Shown: positions 1 to 8,784, counted from the first letter of the stretch. The stretch: 64,000 bases of DNA from Cryobacterium zongtaii (GCF_002909375.1 NZ_PPXD01000013.1:1-64000), one strand, 5' to 3'. The notes: a model not told the origin generated them from the letters alone. Program-made: numbers and translations.

Positions 1-323
1 TCTTCTATCCGAGTCGCTTGGGCCTGGGCGTTGACGACCTCAGCGCTACGGCGGGGTCCGTCACTGACGAGGGGGATGCCCTCGGAGTTTTCATCGAGCT
101 GGCGAAGTTCTTCGTCCGTGAATTCCAGCGGAGGTTCCCAGACATCCGAGGTGAGACCTTCAGCCGTGTCGACGTTGCCTCTTAGTTCTTCGTCTAATTC
201 AGTGGGCGACGCGGCTCCCTCCGTCGCAAGGTACGACAGAACCGCGATGGAGGAACTCGGAAGAAACCGTTGCCACCCGCTCTGGACGTAGACGAGGGTA
301 AAGAGTGTCCAGGTGTCTCTCAT
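1..323 (-). CDS. Hypothetical protein, 3' end beyond window
   Basis: An open frame reads leftward from an ATG at 323 to the window edge without a stop, giving at least 107 residues. It begins MRDTWTLFTLVYVQ and turns acidic after residue 36, with stretches such as ELDEELRGN and FTDEELRQLDEN. The acidic composition and synonymous-site GC favour this frame over the overlapping plus-strand frame, which is Ser-rich as antisense frames of acidic proteins often are. I recognise no family. The start is uncertain because no good ribosome binding site precedes it. It points the same way as the endonuclease gene upstream, from which it is separated by 105 bases. Confidence 0.5.
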   Translation of the reverse strand, partial: MRDTWTLFTLVYVQSGWQRFLPSSSIAVLSYLATEGAASPTELDEELRGNVDTAEGLTSDVWEPPLEFTDEELRQLDENSEGIPLVSDGPRRSAEVVNAQAQATRIE

Positions 324-428
324 TCCGAAAGAGTAGCTGCCCAGTTCCGGTTCGGGAACTTTCCGATCCTCTTTGCCCTCTGCTCGAGTCGGTAGGGGCG
401 AGCGTAATGCGCCGCCACACCAGGTCCC

Positions 429-1295
429 CTAAAGGTGGATTCCTGACTCGTCCGAGAGCTCGACCCAGAGCCCACGGTCACCAGTGTCATTCCGCACGGC
501 TAAGACCGGCGCCAAAACGTCAGCGTCGGCGAAGGTCATCAGGTCAAGGCCGGTCAGGCCGGCGATATCCATAATGGGCACTTGATATGTGCGGTACGGG
601 CCAAGTGGGGGAGGAGTGCCAGCGATGAGCGCTTGTGAGCGAAGAGCGTCGAGATCAAGATCGGCCAGCTGCGGCCTTTGATCCAAGACGAACCCAGCGG
701 CTTGAAGAACAGTGGCAGCATCAACCGTTGTCGTCCACGCCGCGACCTTCCAGAAAAGTTGAGGGATCCTGACACCGCGATACACCGGATCTTCTTCGAA
801 GAGCACGGGTGCGGTGAAGACGCTGATGCGGTTCTTGTTGGTGTGTGCGTAGGTGAGGACGTGATCTTCGAGGCCGAGCCAAAGCTCTTTCGATTGGTTG
901 AACGCCCCGGCTTGCGGGGCGGCATTGGTGTAGGCGAAGGTATCAGCGTTGGCCTGCTGGGCGGTTGCGGCGTCGCCCCAGACCGGGTCTCGACGCCGCA
1001 CCATGTGCCCGCGGTCCAGGTCGTTCTTCGCGTAGACGGCCTCCCCAGTCTGTTCATTGTTGGGGATGCGGGGGTCGAGGTGCCAGTCATCACCGCGGTC
1101 GACGTCGATGAGTTGGCCGCCGTTGATGCTGACACCGGTGGCGATAGCAAGGCGCCGGACGGGATCCAGAAGGACGGTGAAGTGTGTGCAGGGCAGTTCG
1201 CGAGTGATGGTTCCCGCGAACGGTGCGGGAAGCTGCAGCGGCAAGTCGAGGAAATTGTCGTCGTACCCAGTAGGAGAGAATATCGCAGCGTCCAT
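429..1295 (-). CDS. DNA/RNA non-specific endonuclease (NUC1 family)
   Basis: The protein of 288 residues carries the DRGHMVRR motif of the beta-beta-alpha-metal nuclease family at about residues 94-101. The His of DRGH is the general base in characterised members such as Serratia nuclease. Further conserved features are an Asn/Gln-rich segment (AFNQSKELW) and the N-terminal GTITRELPCTHFTVLLDP block. No signal peptide is visible, so it is probably cytosolic or exported by another route. An ATG two codons upstream (1301) is possible. I prefer 1295 because a decayed second copy at 27688-27998 starts at the equivalent Met. The product should cut single- and double-stranded nucleic acid without sequence preference. 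It lies at the left edge of the repeat-rich region. Confidence 0.85.
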   Translation of the reverse strand: MDAAIFSPTGYDDNFLDLPLQLPAPFAGTITRELPCTHFTVLLDPVRRLAIATGVSINGGQLIDVDRGDDWHLDPRIPNNEQTGEAVYAKNDLDRGHMVRRRDPVWGDAATAQQANADTFAYTNAAPQAGAFNQSKELWLGLEDHVLTYAHTNKNRISVFTAPVLFEEDPVYRGVRIPQLFWKVAAWTTTVDAATVLQAAGFVLDQRPQLADLDLDALRSQALIAGTPPPLGPYRTYQVPIMDIAGLTGLDLMTFADADVLAPVLAVRNDTGDRGLWVELSDESGIHL

Positions 1296-1381
1296 GCCCA
1301 CAGATAAGCAGCCGCAATCGACATGTGAGCGACGACAAGGTGTCGCATAACTAACGATGAATGCCGAAAACCACTCTGGAG

Positions 1382-1490
1382 GTTGTGCGACCTAGTTATA
1401 AGACTCGGCCCGTCGCTAGATCCAGGCGATTTCAGAACAAGCCCACATCACGGCTTTGAGACCTCCTATATCTCTAGGGTTACGAGACAC
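1382..1490 (+). repeat. Dispersed palindromic repeat, copy 1 (degenerate)
   Basis: The right module (1458-1490) reads GAGACCTCCTATATCTC then AGGGTTACGAGACAC. The left part (about 1382-1403) is only weakly recognisable. The rest of 1296-1566 shows no gene. Confidence 0.5.
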
Positions 1491-1566
1491 CCGACACTTG
1501 GGTGGATTCAGCTATGGCGCACCCAACGCGATTCCGTAGCGGGCGGGATTCATCGGGCTCTCCCGA

Positions 1567-2142
1567 CTAAGCGGCCGAGTTGCGGCGGACTAGTACTGGG
1601 CTACGTCCGCCAATCGTTATGGACAATTCTGTGATGCGACCGTACCTATTTGAGTTTGAGCTTTGGTTTGAACTTAGGTTCTCGGACGGGGCAGGCATCT
1701 TCGCCAAGCGAATAGCGGAATTTAGATACAGAAACGCCAGCACTGCCGTGAGGACGACGTTAATGGTCGTGTCGCGGATTGGCGTGCTTCCCAGTGACTG
1801 CACTGACTCGTCAACCCCGAGAGTCGCAGTTATGGCGAGGAACAATATTGAGGCCAGAAACAGCGTAGAGATGATGCCGAGCACCCGACTGAGCAGCGGT
1901 CGGGCGGTCATTTTCCACCAAGGCCGACGGGGCGCGACCGGTTCGCCTCGGCCGCGGAACAATCTCGCGCCAACGATGACGCTTGCGAGCGTGATCGCCG
2001 TACTTAGCAGGCTGCTGACCAGCGCGGGTGCGTTCAATGCGACGGGGAGGCCTTGGGCTGGGATTCCGACTAGCCCTGCTCCGATGACGTAGAGGAGCTT
2101 GAAGTACCATTTGGTGATCCGGATATCAAGAATTCGCTGCAT
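1567..2142 (-). CDS. Four-helix integral membrane protein, unknown function
   Basis: I chose the ATG at 2142 because GAGGG lies six bases upstream; the frame is open further back but that part has no membrane or family character. The 191-residue product starts MQRILDIRITKWYFKLLYVIGAG. It has about four hydrophobic segments, including ALVSSLLSTAITLASVIVGA, a basic loop (RPWWKMTARPLLSRV) and TTINVVLTAVLAFLYLNSA. The C-terminus is Ser/Asn-rich. No family recognised. It forms a single-gene unit between repeat copies 1 and 2. Confidence 0.6.
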   Translation of the reverse strand: MQRILDIRITKWYFKLLYVIGAGLVGIPAQGLPVALNAPALVSSLLSTAITLASVIVGARLFRGRGEPVAPRRPWWKMTARPLLSRVLGIISTLFLASILFLAITATLGVDESVQSLGSTPIRDTTINVVLTAVLAFLYLNSAIRLAKMPAPSENLSSNQSSNSNRYGRITELSITIGGRSPVLVRRNSAA

Positions 2143-2328
2143 TGCATCCCTCGCTACCCGAGTGTCTTCGGCCAAGACTGCTGGACACGTTGTCGCCGGT
2201 TTCGAGACCAAATACTTCGTGGGAGCGAGCATGATCGCCGAGGTCCGACCAGAATATCCTCGCTGACCTGTCACCAGCGCCACCGGTTCCGCTTCCCAAT
2301 CGCTCCGGGGCCTGAGCGCTGATGGCGG

Positions 2329-2363
2329 GTGAGACGCCTCGTATCCCTAGGGTTTCGAGACAC
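2329..2363 (+). repeat. Dispersed palindromic repeat, copy 2 (right module only)
   Basis: It reads GTGAGACGCCTCGTATCCC then TAGGGTTTCGAGACAC. This is the short right-module subtype, a near-perfect palindrome around CCCTAGGG. Confidence 0.75.
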
Positions 2364-2439
2364 TCAGCTCTGCCCACAGGTCGCTTGGCCCCGTAGGGAC
2401 AAGCCCTTCCGCCCAACGTTACGATTGCACTGTTTCGAC

Positions 2440-2470
2440 AGCACAAGTTTGTGCTACATTTGCAGCACAA
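2440..2470. promoter_or_regulatory. Tandem palindromic operator, probably for the downstream GntR protein
   Basis: Two overlapping inverted repeats share one arm: AGCACAA-GT-TTGTGCT (2440-2455) and TTGTGCT-N8-AGCACAA (2449-2470). They sit about 45 bases before the membrane protein/GntR operon. YtrA-type GntR proteins usually repress their own operon, so autoregulation is inferred. Confidence 0.65.
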
Positions 2471-2512
2471 TCTCACGCCTATCGCGAGCGATTCAATTTT
2501 CTGGGGGTCTAG

Positions 2513-3550
2513 ATGAACTTTCTCTTTCTCTTCGTGAACGCCATTCAAGATGTTCTGCCTCTTGAAGTGGCCATCACTTTCGGCCTGGTCTTGTTCGCGT
2601 TGTCCTGGGTTCGTCCGCGGCGGATCGTGTCGCTCCCGCACACAGGGCAACGCGCGTCAACTCTTGCGGGGGCGGGAGTGGCCGGCTCCTTGCTGGTAGT
2701 CGTTGTCGCGACGACGGTCAGCGCCATCGCCGTATCTGCGCAGGACGCTTCGGGGTTCGATGGATGGTGGCGTCGTCCAGCACCACTATTCGCCGCGACG
2801 CTGGTGGTAGCCGCTGCAGCAGTAGCGCTGAGACGTGTGCCACTTCCTGCGCCTGGTGAGCGGACGATTGTCCCACGCCGCCCGTGGCACGCATTTGCGT
2901 CTCGAACCTTGCTCTGGATCTCCGGAATCACGGCCGCAGTGCTCGCGCTGACCGCAGGCTGGCAGATTGCCATCGCGACGACCGCGCCCGTGGACGGACC
3001 ATTCTTCGGACACGTTCCCGACTACACCAAACTTCCGATCTATATGAGCTTCAACAGCGGGTACGGATATTTGTCCGGTGCTGGGTGGCCAAATCACCTC
3101 GCCACGCTGCTGGCGCTTGCGCTGGCCGCCGCAGTGTTTTTCGCCGCGCTGCGCGCTGATGCCAACCGGCCCGTGTTTGCCCGAGCAACCGCGGCGAGCG
3201 TGCGCTCGGAACGAGAGCTGACCGCTCAGCTGTTCACCTTAATCCTGATCGGTGGCCTCATCACCACCCTCGGCGCCGTGTGGATGCACACCGGTTCCGC
3301 CGGGCAGGCTTTGGTTGGCTTAGACGATCAGCGGGTTTCGGGCACTCAGTCCAGTCCAAGCATCCTTATCGCAGGCGGCTACGACGCATTCGCCCGGCCG
3401 ATGAACCTGCTGGGGTACGCGCTCCAGGCTGGCGGGGTCGCATTCTTACTCCGACTTTCCGTCGACAGTGTCCGCGCTGTAGTTGAGACACGTCGCGCCC
3501 GCCGCGCAGAGACCGCACACGAGGTAGTGGCCACTGGACCACGCCGATGA
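2513..3550 (+). CDS. Polytopic membrane protein in a GntR-controlled operon
   Basis: This 345-residue protein has a GGGGGTCTAG sequence just before the ATG. It contains about seven hydrophobic segments, for example LEVAITFGLVLFALSWV near residue 17, LAGAGVAGSLLVVVVATTVSA near 51 and LTAQLFTLILIGGLITTLGAV in the last third. A larger extracytoplasmic loop holds FNSGYGYLSGAGWPNH. Its stop overlaps the start of the GntR gene (ATGA). YtrA-type GntR regulators are commonly encoded with membrane proteins or ABC permeases of cell-envelope stress operons, so an envelope role is plausible but unproven. The operator at 2440-2470 probably controls both genes. Confidence 0.7.
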   Translation: MNFLFLFVNAIQDVLPLEVAITFGLVLFALSWVRPRRIVSLPHTGQRASTLAGAGVAGSLLVVVVATTVSAIAVSAQDASGFDGWWRRPAPLFAATLVVAAAAVALRRVPLPAPGERTIVPRRPWHAFASRTLLWISGITAAVLALTAGWQIAIATTAPVDGPFFGHVPDYTKLPIYMSFNSGYGYLSGAGWPNHLATLLALALAAAVFFAALRADANRPVFARATAASVRSERELTAQLFTLILIGGLITTLGAVWMHTGSAGQALVGLDDQRVSGTQSSPSILIAGGYDAFARPMNLLGYALQAGGVAFLLRLSVDSVRAVVETRRARRAETAHEVVATGPRR

Positions 3551-3909
3551 CCGGGACAACGCCGAGTTCGGCGGACGAAATCGACGCGCTCTTCCGCGGC
3601 GCCATCCGCTCTGGACAACTCGGAGACGGCGAACGTCTACCGACTGTGCGACAAACCGCACGAGACTTCGGGGTCGCGCAAGCCACTGCAGCAAAGGCCT
3701 ACAAGTCGCTGGAACGCGACGGACTTATAGTCGCCCGTACCGCTGCGGGCACTCGGGTAGCGCCCGGCGCATCACCGGCGCCGCAGGCCGTCATAGAGCA
3801 CGCCCGCGCTCTGGCCGAAGCAAGCGAAGGCGCGCTCGTCACCCTAGAAGACACCATCGCTATCGTCCGTGCCGTCTGGTGCACCGAGGCGACGCGCTTG
3901 GAGATGTGA
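3547..3909 (+). CDS. GntR family transcriptional regulator (YtrA-like)
   Basis: The protein has 120 residues. A winged helix-turn-helix occupies about residues 8-70, with the family block LPTVRQTARDFGVAQATAAKA and the wing GLIVARTAAGTRV. Only about 45 residues follow, too short for an FCD or UTRA effector domain, which is typical of the YtrA subfamily. It overlaps the membrane protein gene by four bases and is therefore co-translated. The palindromes at 2440-2470 are the likely binding site. Confidence 0.85.
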   Translation: MTGTTPSSADEIDALFRGAIRSGQLGDGERLPTVRQTARDFGVAQATAAKAYKSLERDGLIVARTAAGTRVAPGASPAPQAVIEHARALAEASEGALVTLEDTIAIVRAVWCTEATRLEM

Positions 3910-3926
3910 CATGCCAGTTGTGTGAA

Positions 3927-4036
3927 GTGTCTCGCAACTTGGGTGCCTCACAACCCATGGGATACGCGACATAGGGATGCGTTCTGGGCGGGACGAGCCG
4001 CGCGTGAGACGCCTCGTATCCCTAGAGATACGAGAC
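3927..4036 (+). repeat. Dispersed palindromic repeat, copy 3 (two modules)
   Basis: The left module (3927-3970) starts GTGTCTCGCAAC and ends CCCATGGGATACGCGAC. The short right module (4004-4036) is GTGAGACGCCTCGTATCCC followed by TAGAGATACGAGAC. It begins 18 bases after the GntR stop. Confidence 0.9.
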
Positions 4037-4130
4037 ATGAAGGGACCCCGGCAGGGCCTGAGGGCGAAACGGCCTTGGGCGAGTTGAAGTGGACTCACCA
4101 GGGCTTGGTCGGGACCACTAGCCTCGGGGC

Positions 4131-4703
4131 ATGGTCAGCACTCGGCGTGAGAGCAGCAATAGCAACAGTGACACCCGCGTCGCGTTGATACTTCCGGGTG
4201 CCGGATACACTTCGCAGGCCCCCTTGCTCTACTGGCCAATACTGGCTCTCGTTGAAGCCGGCTGGGATGTGTGGAGCGTCGACTGGCATGCGGATGTTGA
4301 CGATGCGGCGCGCCAAAACATGCAGGGCTTTGTCGAGTCAGCGCTGGCTACGGCGGAAGGGGCGTTGCCCGCACCGCCCAAGTTGGTAGTTGCAAAGTCG
4401 TTAGGAGCCTATGCCCTTCCCCATTTCGCGCAGCAGGACGTTCGCGCCGTATGGCTTACGCCGATCCTCACCGATCCTGTCGTCGCCGACGCATTGGCTC
4501 GGGTCAATCCTGGACGGCACCTCGCTATCGGAGGTACGGCCGACCCCTCTTGGCGCCCCGACCTTATCGGCACCACATCTGCCCGCCTCGTCGAGGTCGA
4601 AGCGGCCAATCACAGCCTCGTACTGAAGTCGAAGCCGTGGCGGGATTCAGCGGAATCTCAACTCGCGATCATTGACCAGATTGTCACCCATTTGCTTAGC
4701 TAA
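4131..4703 (+). CDS. Alpha/beta hydrolase fold protein
   Basis: The 190-residue protein opens with a basic leader and then VALILPGAGYTSQAPLLYWP, a beta strand and oxyanion turn of the alpha/beta hydrolase fold. The nucleophile elbow is KSLGAY at about residues 88-93 (Ser89 by my count). A late Asp (GGTADPSW) and a His (EAANHSLVLK) complete a plausible catalytic triad. The size fits small cytosolic esterases or dienelactone-hydrolase-like proteins; the substrate is unknown. It is a single-gene unit between repeat copies 3 and 4. Confidence 0.8.
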   Translation: MVSTRRESSNSNSDTRVALILPGAGYTSQAPLLYWPILALVEAGWDVWSVDWHADVDDAARQNMQGFVESALATAEGALPAPPKLVVAKSLGAYALPHFAQQDVRAVWLTPILTDPVVADALARVNPGRHLAIGGTADPSWRPDLIGTTSARLVEVEAANHSLVLKSKPWRDSAESQLAIIDQIVTHLLS

Positions 4704-4726
4704 GGAACTTCTTGCGAATACGTGAG

Positions 4727-4770
4727 GTGTCTCGCAACCTAGTTGGCTCATAACCCATTGGTTACGAGAC
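4727..4770 (+). repeat. Dispersed palindromic repeat, copy 4 (left module)
   Basis: Its outer arms are GTCTCGCAACC and GGTTACGAGAC, enclosing GGCTCATAACCCATT. It begins 23 bases after the hydrolase stop. Confidence 0.9.
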
Positions 4771-4840
4771 TGGAGACCGATCTGTCTGCCATCCGGAGCT
4801 TGTGGATGACATCACCCGTTCCCGCTGCAATCATTGCCCC

Positions 4841-5323
4841 ATGAGCGAGGTGAGTGTCCGTCCGATGACGGAGTTGGAGTTCGACAGGTGGCAGAGGGCG
4901 ATTGCCGAGGAATTCGCGGCCGAACAGGTCGCCGCCGGGCGTTGGGCGGCGGAAGGGTCAATTCGTCGTGCGTTGGAGTCCAACTCCGAACTTCTTCCGC
5001 GAGGACTTAGCACGCCGAGAATGCTGTTATTCTCCGGAATCGACTCCGACGGTGAGGCATTTGGTCGGGCGTGGGTCGGCCTGGATCACCCTCGTGGCGC
5101 CCCGGGCATGGCGTTCTTGTACGACATCGAGGTTCTGGAGCAGCGCCGTGGCTGTGGCCTTGGGCGCGCTTTGCTCTCAGCCGTCGAGGACGCTGTGATG
5201 GATGCCGGCGTATCCGCATTGGAGCTGAACGTATTCGGGCGCAATCTCCGAGCAGTGACGCTCTATGACTCGGCGGGGTATGTCGTATCAACACAGCAGA
5301 TGCAGAAGCACCTTCACAGGTGA
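4841..5323 (+). CDS. GNAT family N-acetyltransferase
   Basis: I took the ATG at 4841 (MSEVSVRPMTELEFDRW) because the GNAT fold begins there; an in-frame start 39 bases earlier is possible. The acetyl-CoA binding signature EQRRGCGLGRALL lies around residues 104-116, preceded by the strand GMAFLYDIEVL and followed by ALELNVFGRNLRAVTLYDSAGY, the typical motif B. The length of 160 residues matches a single-domain GNAT. The acceptor substrate cannot be told from sequence. It is a single-gene unit between repeat copies 4 and 5. Confidence 0.85.
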   Translation: MSEVSVRPMTELEFDRWQRAIAEEFAAEQVAAGRWAAEGSIRRALESNSELLPRGLSTPRMLLFSGIDSDGEAFGRAWVGLDHPRGAPGMAFLYDIEVLEQRRGCGLGRALLSAVEDAVMDAGVSALELNVFGRNLRAVTLYDSAGYVVSTQQMQKHLHR

Positions 5324-5360
5324 TGTCCGTGCGCCCCTCCCCGCAACTCGGCTGATCTCA

Positions 5361-5488
5361 CTGTTTCGTAACCTGCCTGCCTCATATCCCATGGGGTACG
5401 AGACACCGAAGACCGTCTGTTCGAGCAACGAGCATCAGGTGACTTGTCGCGTATCTGGACCCGTCTCGAATCCGTAGGGATACGAGAC
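5361..5488 (+). repeat. Dispersed palindromic repeat, copy 5 (full length)
   Basis: The left module ends CCCATGGGGTACGAGAC. The long right module holds CAGGTGACTTGTC, ATCTGGACC and ATCCGTAGGGATACGAGAC. Bases 5489-5766 show no convincing gene. Confidence 0.9.
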
Positions 5489-5766
5489 GGTACGCCAACG
5501 AGATTGACCTTCCCCGCGAGACACTGCGTCGTCGGGCTTCGTGTCGAGGGAGTGGAACGTGCTTCGATCCGTTTCGGCGCCCGCGACCCACCCCTGCGGC
5601 CAAGCAACTGCCGTTTGACGGCAGGCTCGCCCAAACCAGCAGACCACGAACATTGGGACCGCCTGGCTGTTCCCGGGAACCCTCGCAGGCCACCACCTCA
5701 GTCCGGGATCGATGCCAACTACCTATCTCTGGAACGTCAGCAGATGCAGGCCATACTCAATGCAAA

Positions 5767-6141
5767 TCACTGAGCCGGACGCTCCCGTGTCCACGTTTCC
5801 GCAACCACAATTGCATCAGTTGACCATTCAACATCGAGCGCGGTCGTGAGGTAGTCGATCAGCCCACCCTCGCCATCGGGACGAGGCCCATCAACGCATG
5901 GGTCGTCCATTATGAGATCACTGTTCGCGTCATAAAGATCGCGGGGTAGTTCGAGTACATACTCCGTGAGAGCCCCACTTGTCGGGTCCTGAAGTGGAGT
6001 GACGAAGACCCATTCTCCTTGGTCCGGGCCTCGCCCGATCTGCCCGACAATGCCAATCCGAGGCCACTCAGCGAATGGTGGAACCCGCACATCGATCGGA
6101 TAACTCGGAACCACTACTTTGCGCCGCCACCACCAGACCAT
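5767..6141 (-). CDS. Hypothetical protein with N-terminal Trp/Arg segment
   Basis: The frame is open back to a TTG at 6369, but that start would lie eight bases from the divergent sigma factor gene. I therefore prefer the ATG at 6141 (MVWWWRRKVVVPSYP), which gives 124 residues. A longer form would add the hydrophobic VLGWLLASS and could be a membrane anchor. The body is acidic, with VFVTPLQDPTSGALTEYVLELPRDLYDANSDLI. No family recognised. The start is the least certain part. Confidence 0.5.
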   Translation of the reverse strand: MVWWWRRKVVVPSYPIDVRVPPFAEWPRIGIVGQIGRGPDQGEWVFVTPLQDPTSGALTEYVLELPRDLYDANSDLIMDDPCVDGPRPDGEGGLIDYLTTALDVEWSTDAIVVAETWTRERPAQ

Positions 6142-6377
6142 GCTCGAGGCTAACAGCCAGCCCAAAACCCCGGGCAGCGCCTTCGTAGCCCCTGGCTTAG
6201 GACCCGTTGCGATATGTCCGGTCCCCGCCACTCCCCCTACCAAGCAAGAGCGGAGAATGCTACTGGCAGCGATATGGCCCCCATGGATTGCGAGACAACG
6301 GCTTTGCCCAAGAGGCGAGTCCACCTCTAAATTCTTGGCTCCTGTAACCTTTTTGATCCTGCCGGACAATACAGGGT

Positions 6378-6971
6378 ATGGGGAACAACGATCGCGATGA
6401 TAACGGGCTGTGGTCGCGCAGCCTCGCGGGTGAGGGCGAGGCCTTCGGTGTGCTTTACGATCGTCACCGCGACCGGGTCTTCCGGCACGCCTACCGATTG
6501 TCGGGAAACCGCCATGACGCCGAGGACATCCTTTCGGCGGCCTTTCTTGAGTTGTGGCGCCGCCGCAGCAAAGTGAGATTGGTAGAGGACAATGTTCTCC
6601 CTTGGCTACTGGTCACGACCTTTAACGTCGCCCGCAATCGCCGGCGGGGCGCGTTTCGCTACTCCAAGCTTCTCGTTTCCCTCCCCAGGGGCGAAGTCGT
6701 CGATATGGACAAGAACGACGCCTCGTATGCGGAGGACGCCGCTGACACGGGTGCGGCGATTGCTCTCAGGAGCTTGAGCCCCACGGACATGCGCCTAGTC
6801 AGTTTGGTCGTCTTTGAGGAATACTCTCTCGCCGCTGCTGCGGCCATCCTCCACATCACACCCGGTGCGGCGAAAACTCGGATGCATCGCGCACGTCGGC
6901 GAATGAGAGCAGCAATCGCCGAAGGGGCCAATCCCAACTCAGGCGCGATAGCGGAAGGAACTTTGTCATGA
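6378..6971 (+). CDS. ECF-type RNA polymerase sigma factor
   Basis: The 197-residue protein has a sigma-2 region (about residues 12-85, with AFGVLYDRHRDRVFRHAYRL and DAEDILSAAFLELWRRR) and a sigma-4 region (about 128-180, with SLVVFEEYSLAAAAAILHITP and KTRMHRARRRMR). Its stop overlaps the start of a membrane protein gene (ATGA). Such pairs usually encode a sigma factor and its membrane-bound partner. The partner here has a paralogue next to the sigma factor at 16862-17410, so these are two copies of one module type. Confidence 0.9.
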   Translation: MGNNDRDDNGLWSRSLAGEGEAFGVLYDRHRDRVFRHAYRLSGNRHDAEDILSAAFLELWRRRSKVRLVEDNVLPWLLVTTFNVARNRRRGAFRYSKLLVSLPRGEVVDMDKNDASYAEDAADTGAAIALRSLSPTDMRLVSLVVFEEYSLAAAAAILHITPGAAKTRMHRARRRMRAAIAEGANPNSGAIAEGTLS

Positions 6972-7729
6972 ATCATCTTCACGTCGATAACACGTTTAGC
7001 GACGCCCTCAGGGCGAAATTTGTGAACCAAGTCCAGTCCACCGCTCCTGTCCAGCGACGCAGGCAAACACTGCTGTGGTCGGCGGCCGCGGTTGTTGTCG
7101 GCGCGGGCCTCCTCGGGGGCGTGGCTGCAGCAGCGGGCGGCCTGCTCATCCTGCCCGGGAGCCAGCCAGCCAGTTACGAAGACTTCGCACAGTCGTCCTA
7201 CCAGGTCGTCGACACCCTTGAGGCTTTCGGCGGTCGCACCGTCGATTACGACCCGTTGGATTCCCCGCAGGATTTGGCCGCGGCCAGCCAAGTGGTTGTG
7301 GAGGCGACGGTCGTGGGGTTGCGGGAGGGACGAACGATCTTGGGCGTCGACTCCACGGTCCTCGTCCTGCTCCCCGACGACGTTGTCAAAGGAGAGCTCG
7401 CAGCTGGCAATGACGGCAATGTGTACCTCGAGCTTTACTGGGCGGGCAGTTCGGATCCCTCGTACTACGCAAAAGCCTTACCTTCTGGAGCCAAAGTTGT
7501 TGCGTACATGGTTCCCGCCGCCGACGGCGCGCCCGAAGAAGGGATTGATACCGTAGTCGACGACCCGAAAGCCGGTCGCCCCGATGGACAAGCGTTGTTC
7601 CTCCCGTACGGGCCACAAGGGTTGGTAATGCAAGTCGAAGGCCACGACGTCGTCTGGCCCCTCCTCGGTGCCCTTGCGCCCGGGAACATTGCCGACACCC
7701 TTCCAGGAGGAAGCCTGATCGCGAAATAA
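6968..7729 (+). CDS. Membrane-anchored sigma-factor partner (putative anti-sigma)
   Basis: The 253-residue protein has a short cytosolic N-terminus (about 38 residues, RRRQ before the membrane), one transmembrane helix (LLWSAAAVVVGAGLLGGVAA) and a large outer domain. It is translationally coupled to the sigma factor. The outer domain shares with the protein at 16098-16865 the blocks AAASQVVVEATVVG, VVWPLLG near the end and LPGGSLI at the C-terminus. I see no HxxxCxxC anti-sigma zinc motif in the cytosolic part. Anti-sigma function is inferred from topology and coupling only. Confidence 0.7.
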   Translation: MNHLHVDNTFSDALRAKFVNQVQSTAPVQRRRQTLLWSAAAVVVGAGLLGGVAAAAGGLLILPGSQPASYEDFAQSSYQVVDTLEAFGGRTVDYDPLDSPQDLAAASQVVVEATVVGLREGRTILGVDSTVLVLLPDDVVKGELAAGNDGNVYLELYWAGSSDPSYYAKALPSGAKVVAYMVPAADGAPEEGIDTVVDDPKAGRPDGQALFLPYGPQGLVMQVEGHDVVWPLLGALAPGNIADTLPGGSLIAK

Positions 7730-7770
7730 TCGAGTGGGAGCTCGCCCTGAGGGACGCAAACGACGGTGAG

Positions 7771-7861
7771 GTGTCTCGTTACCTACGTGCCTCATATCGC
7801 ATGAGATACGAGACGCGATGAGCGGCGAATGAGACGTCTCGAATCCCTAGGGATACGAGAC
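7771..7861 (+). repeat. Dispersed palindromic repeat, copy 6 (short two-module)
   Basis: The left module begins GTGTCTCGTTACC and ends ATGAGATACGAGAC. The short right module follows after about 20 bases and ends CCCTAGGGATACGAGAC. Confidence 0.9.
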
Positions 7862-7903
7862 AGCGCTAGGGGTGAGGACGCCGGGCGGGAAAATTGGGCT
7901 GCG

Positions 7904-8329
7904 TCAGCCGATGAGTGTCGACCATGCGACATCGATCACGCAGAGACCATCGTCGGTTTCGCGGTAAAAGACGTAGCCGGCATGCTTGTCACCCGGAGTC
8001 GCCCCCTCGGGAAGACCCTCCAGGTTGATATTCCACTGCGGATCGAGTGGTACTTGTTCATCCCAGTAGTCGGCAAAGAACCGTTCCGGCTCGCCTGCGG
8101 AGCGGCCTTCCCAATCTTTCGCCGTGCCGAGGTCGGCTTCGGCGTCTTCGCAGACGAGATCGGATGTTTCGCCAGAAGCGAGGTCTTTGGTGAGGTTCTC
8201 GGTAGTTTGGATAACCTGAGCGCCGTCGTTCCCCCAAATTAGCGCGTCTACGGAGCACCCGCTCAAGACCACTGCGCACATAGCTGCGACTCCGGCAAGA
8301 GCGAGGGCGAGGGCGAGGCGAGGCTTCAT
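7904..8329 (-). CDS. Putative lipoprotein
   Basis: The 141-residue protein has a signal peptide MKPRLALALALAGVAAMCA followed by the lipobox LSGC, so it should be exported and lipid-anchored at Cys25. The mature part is acidic, with TTENLTKDLASGETSDLVCEDAE near the anchor and two more Cys residues (DLVCED and DGLCVID) that could form a disulfide. No catalytic motif seen. It is a single-gene unit between repeat copies 6 and 7, orientation opposite to its neighbours. Confidence 0.7.
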   Translation of the reverse strand: MKPRLALALALAGVAAMCAVVLSGCSVDALIWGNDGAQVIQTTENLTKDLASGETSDLVCEDAEADLGTAKDWEGRSAGEPERFFADYWDEQVPLDPQWNINLEGLPEGATPGDKHAGYVFYRETDDGLCVIDVAWSTLIG

Positions 8330-8507
8330 GCCCGGAGGCTACAAGATGGCACTTAGTCGCCTCACTTGAAGCGGAGTTCCTAGAGCCCGCGTGATTCCTT
8401 AAATGTGCCCACTCCGCGTTCCCTTCACGGCATTCGCGGTGTTGCCAACCCGCCATATATAGCTGGGATAGACCGATGCTCAAGCGAACCGCCATGACCG
8501 TCCGGCG

Positions 8508-8634
8508 GGTCTCAGAACCTACGTGTGTCGAAACCCATGGGTAACGAGACGTGGGAGATCACCCGTTCAGGCGACGAGCGCCAGGTGACTTGTCTCGCAT
8601 CTGGACCTGTCTCGTATCGGCAGGGATATGTGAC
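8508..8634 (+). repeat. Dispersed palindromic repeat, copy 7 (full length)
   Basis: The left module ends CCCATGGGTAACGAGAC. The long right module has CAGGTGACTTGTCTCGCATC and ends imperfectly (GGGATATGTGAC). The remaining parts of 8330-8784 show no gene. Confidence 0.9.
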
Positions 8635-8784
8635 GTCTCGCTGCAGGACGCCGTGCCTGTAGGTACCCGGTTCTCTCAACAACCGGGTTGAATGGGCACC
8701 ATGACTATGACGTCGTTTCACGGGAGGACGTGGTGCTTCGCGTGTGGCTAGGGGGGAGAAGAGTTTTGGGGCCACCAAGGGCGT

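Noticed and set aside
5489-5766. Small frames between repeat copy 5 and 5767
   Set aside because: Both-strand frames are short, Arg/Pro/Ser-rich and without ribosome binding sites.
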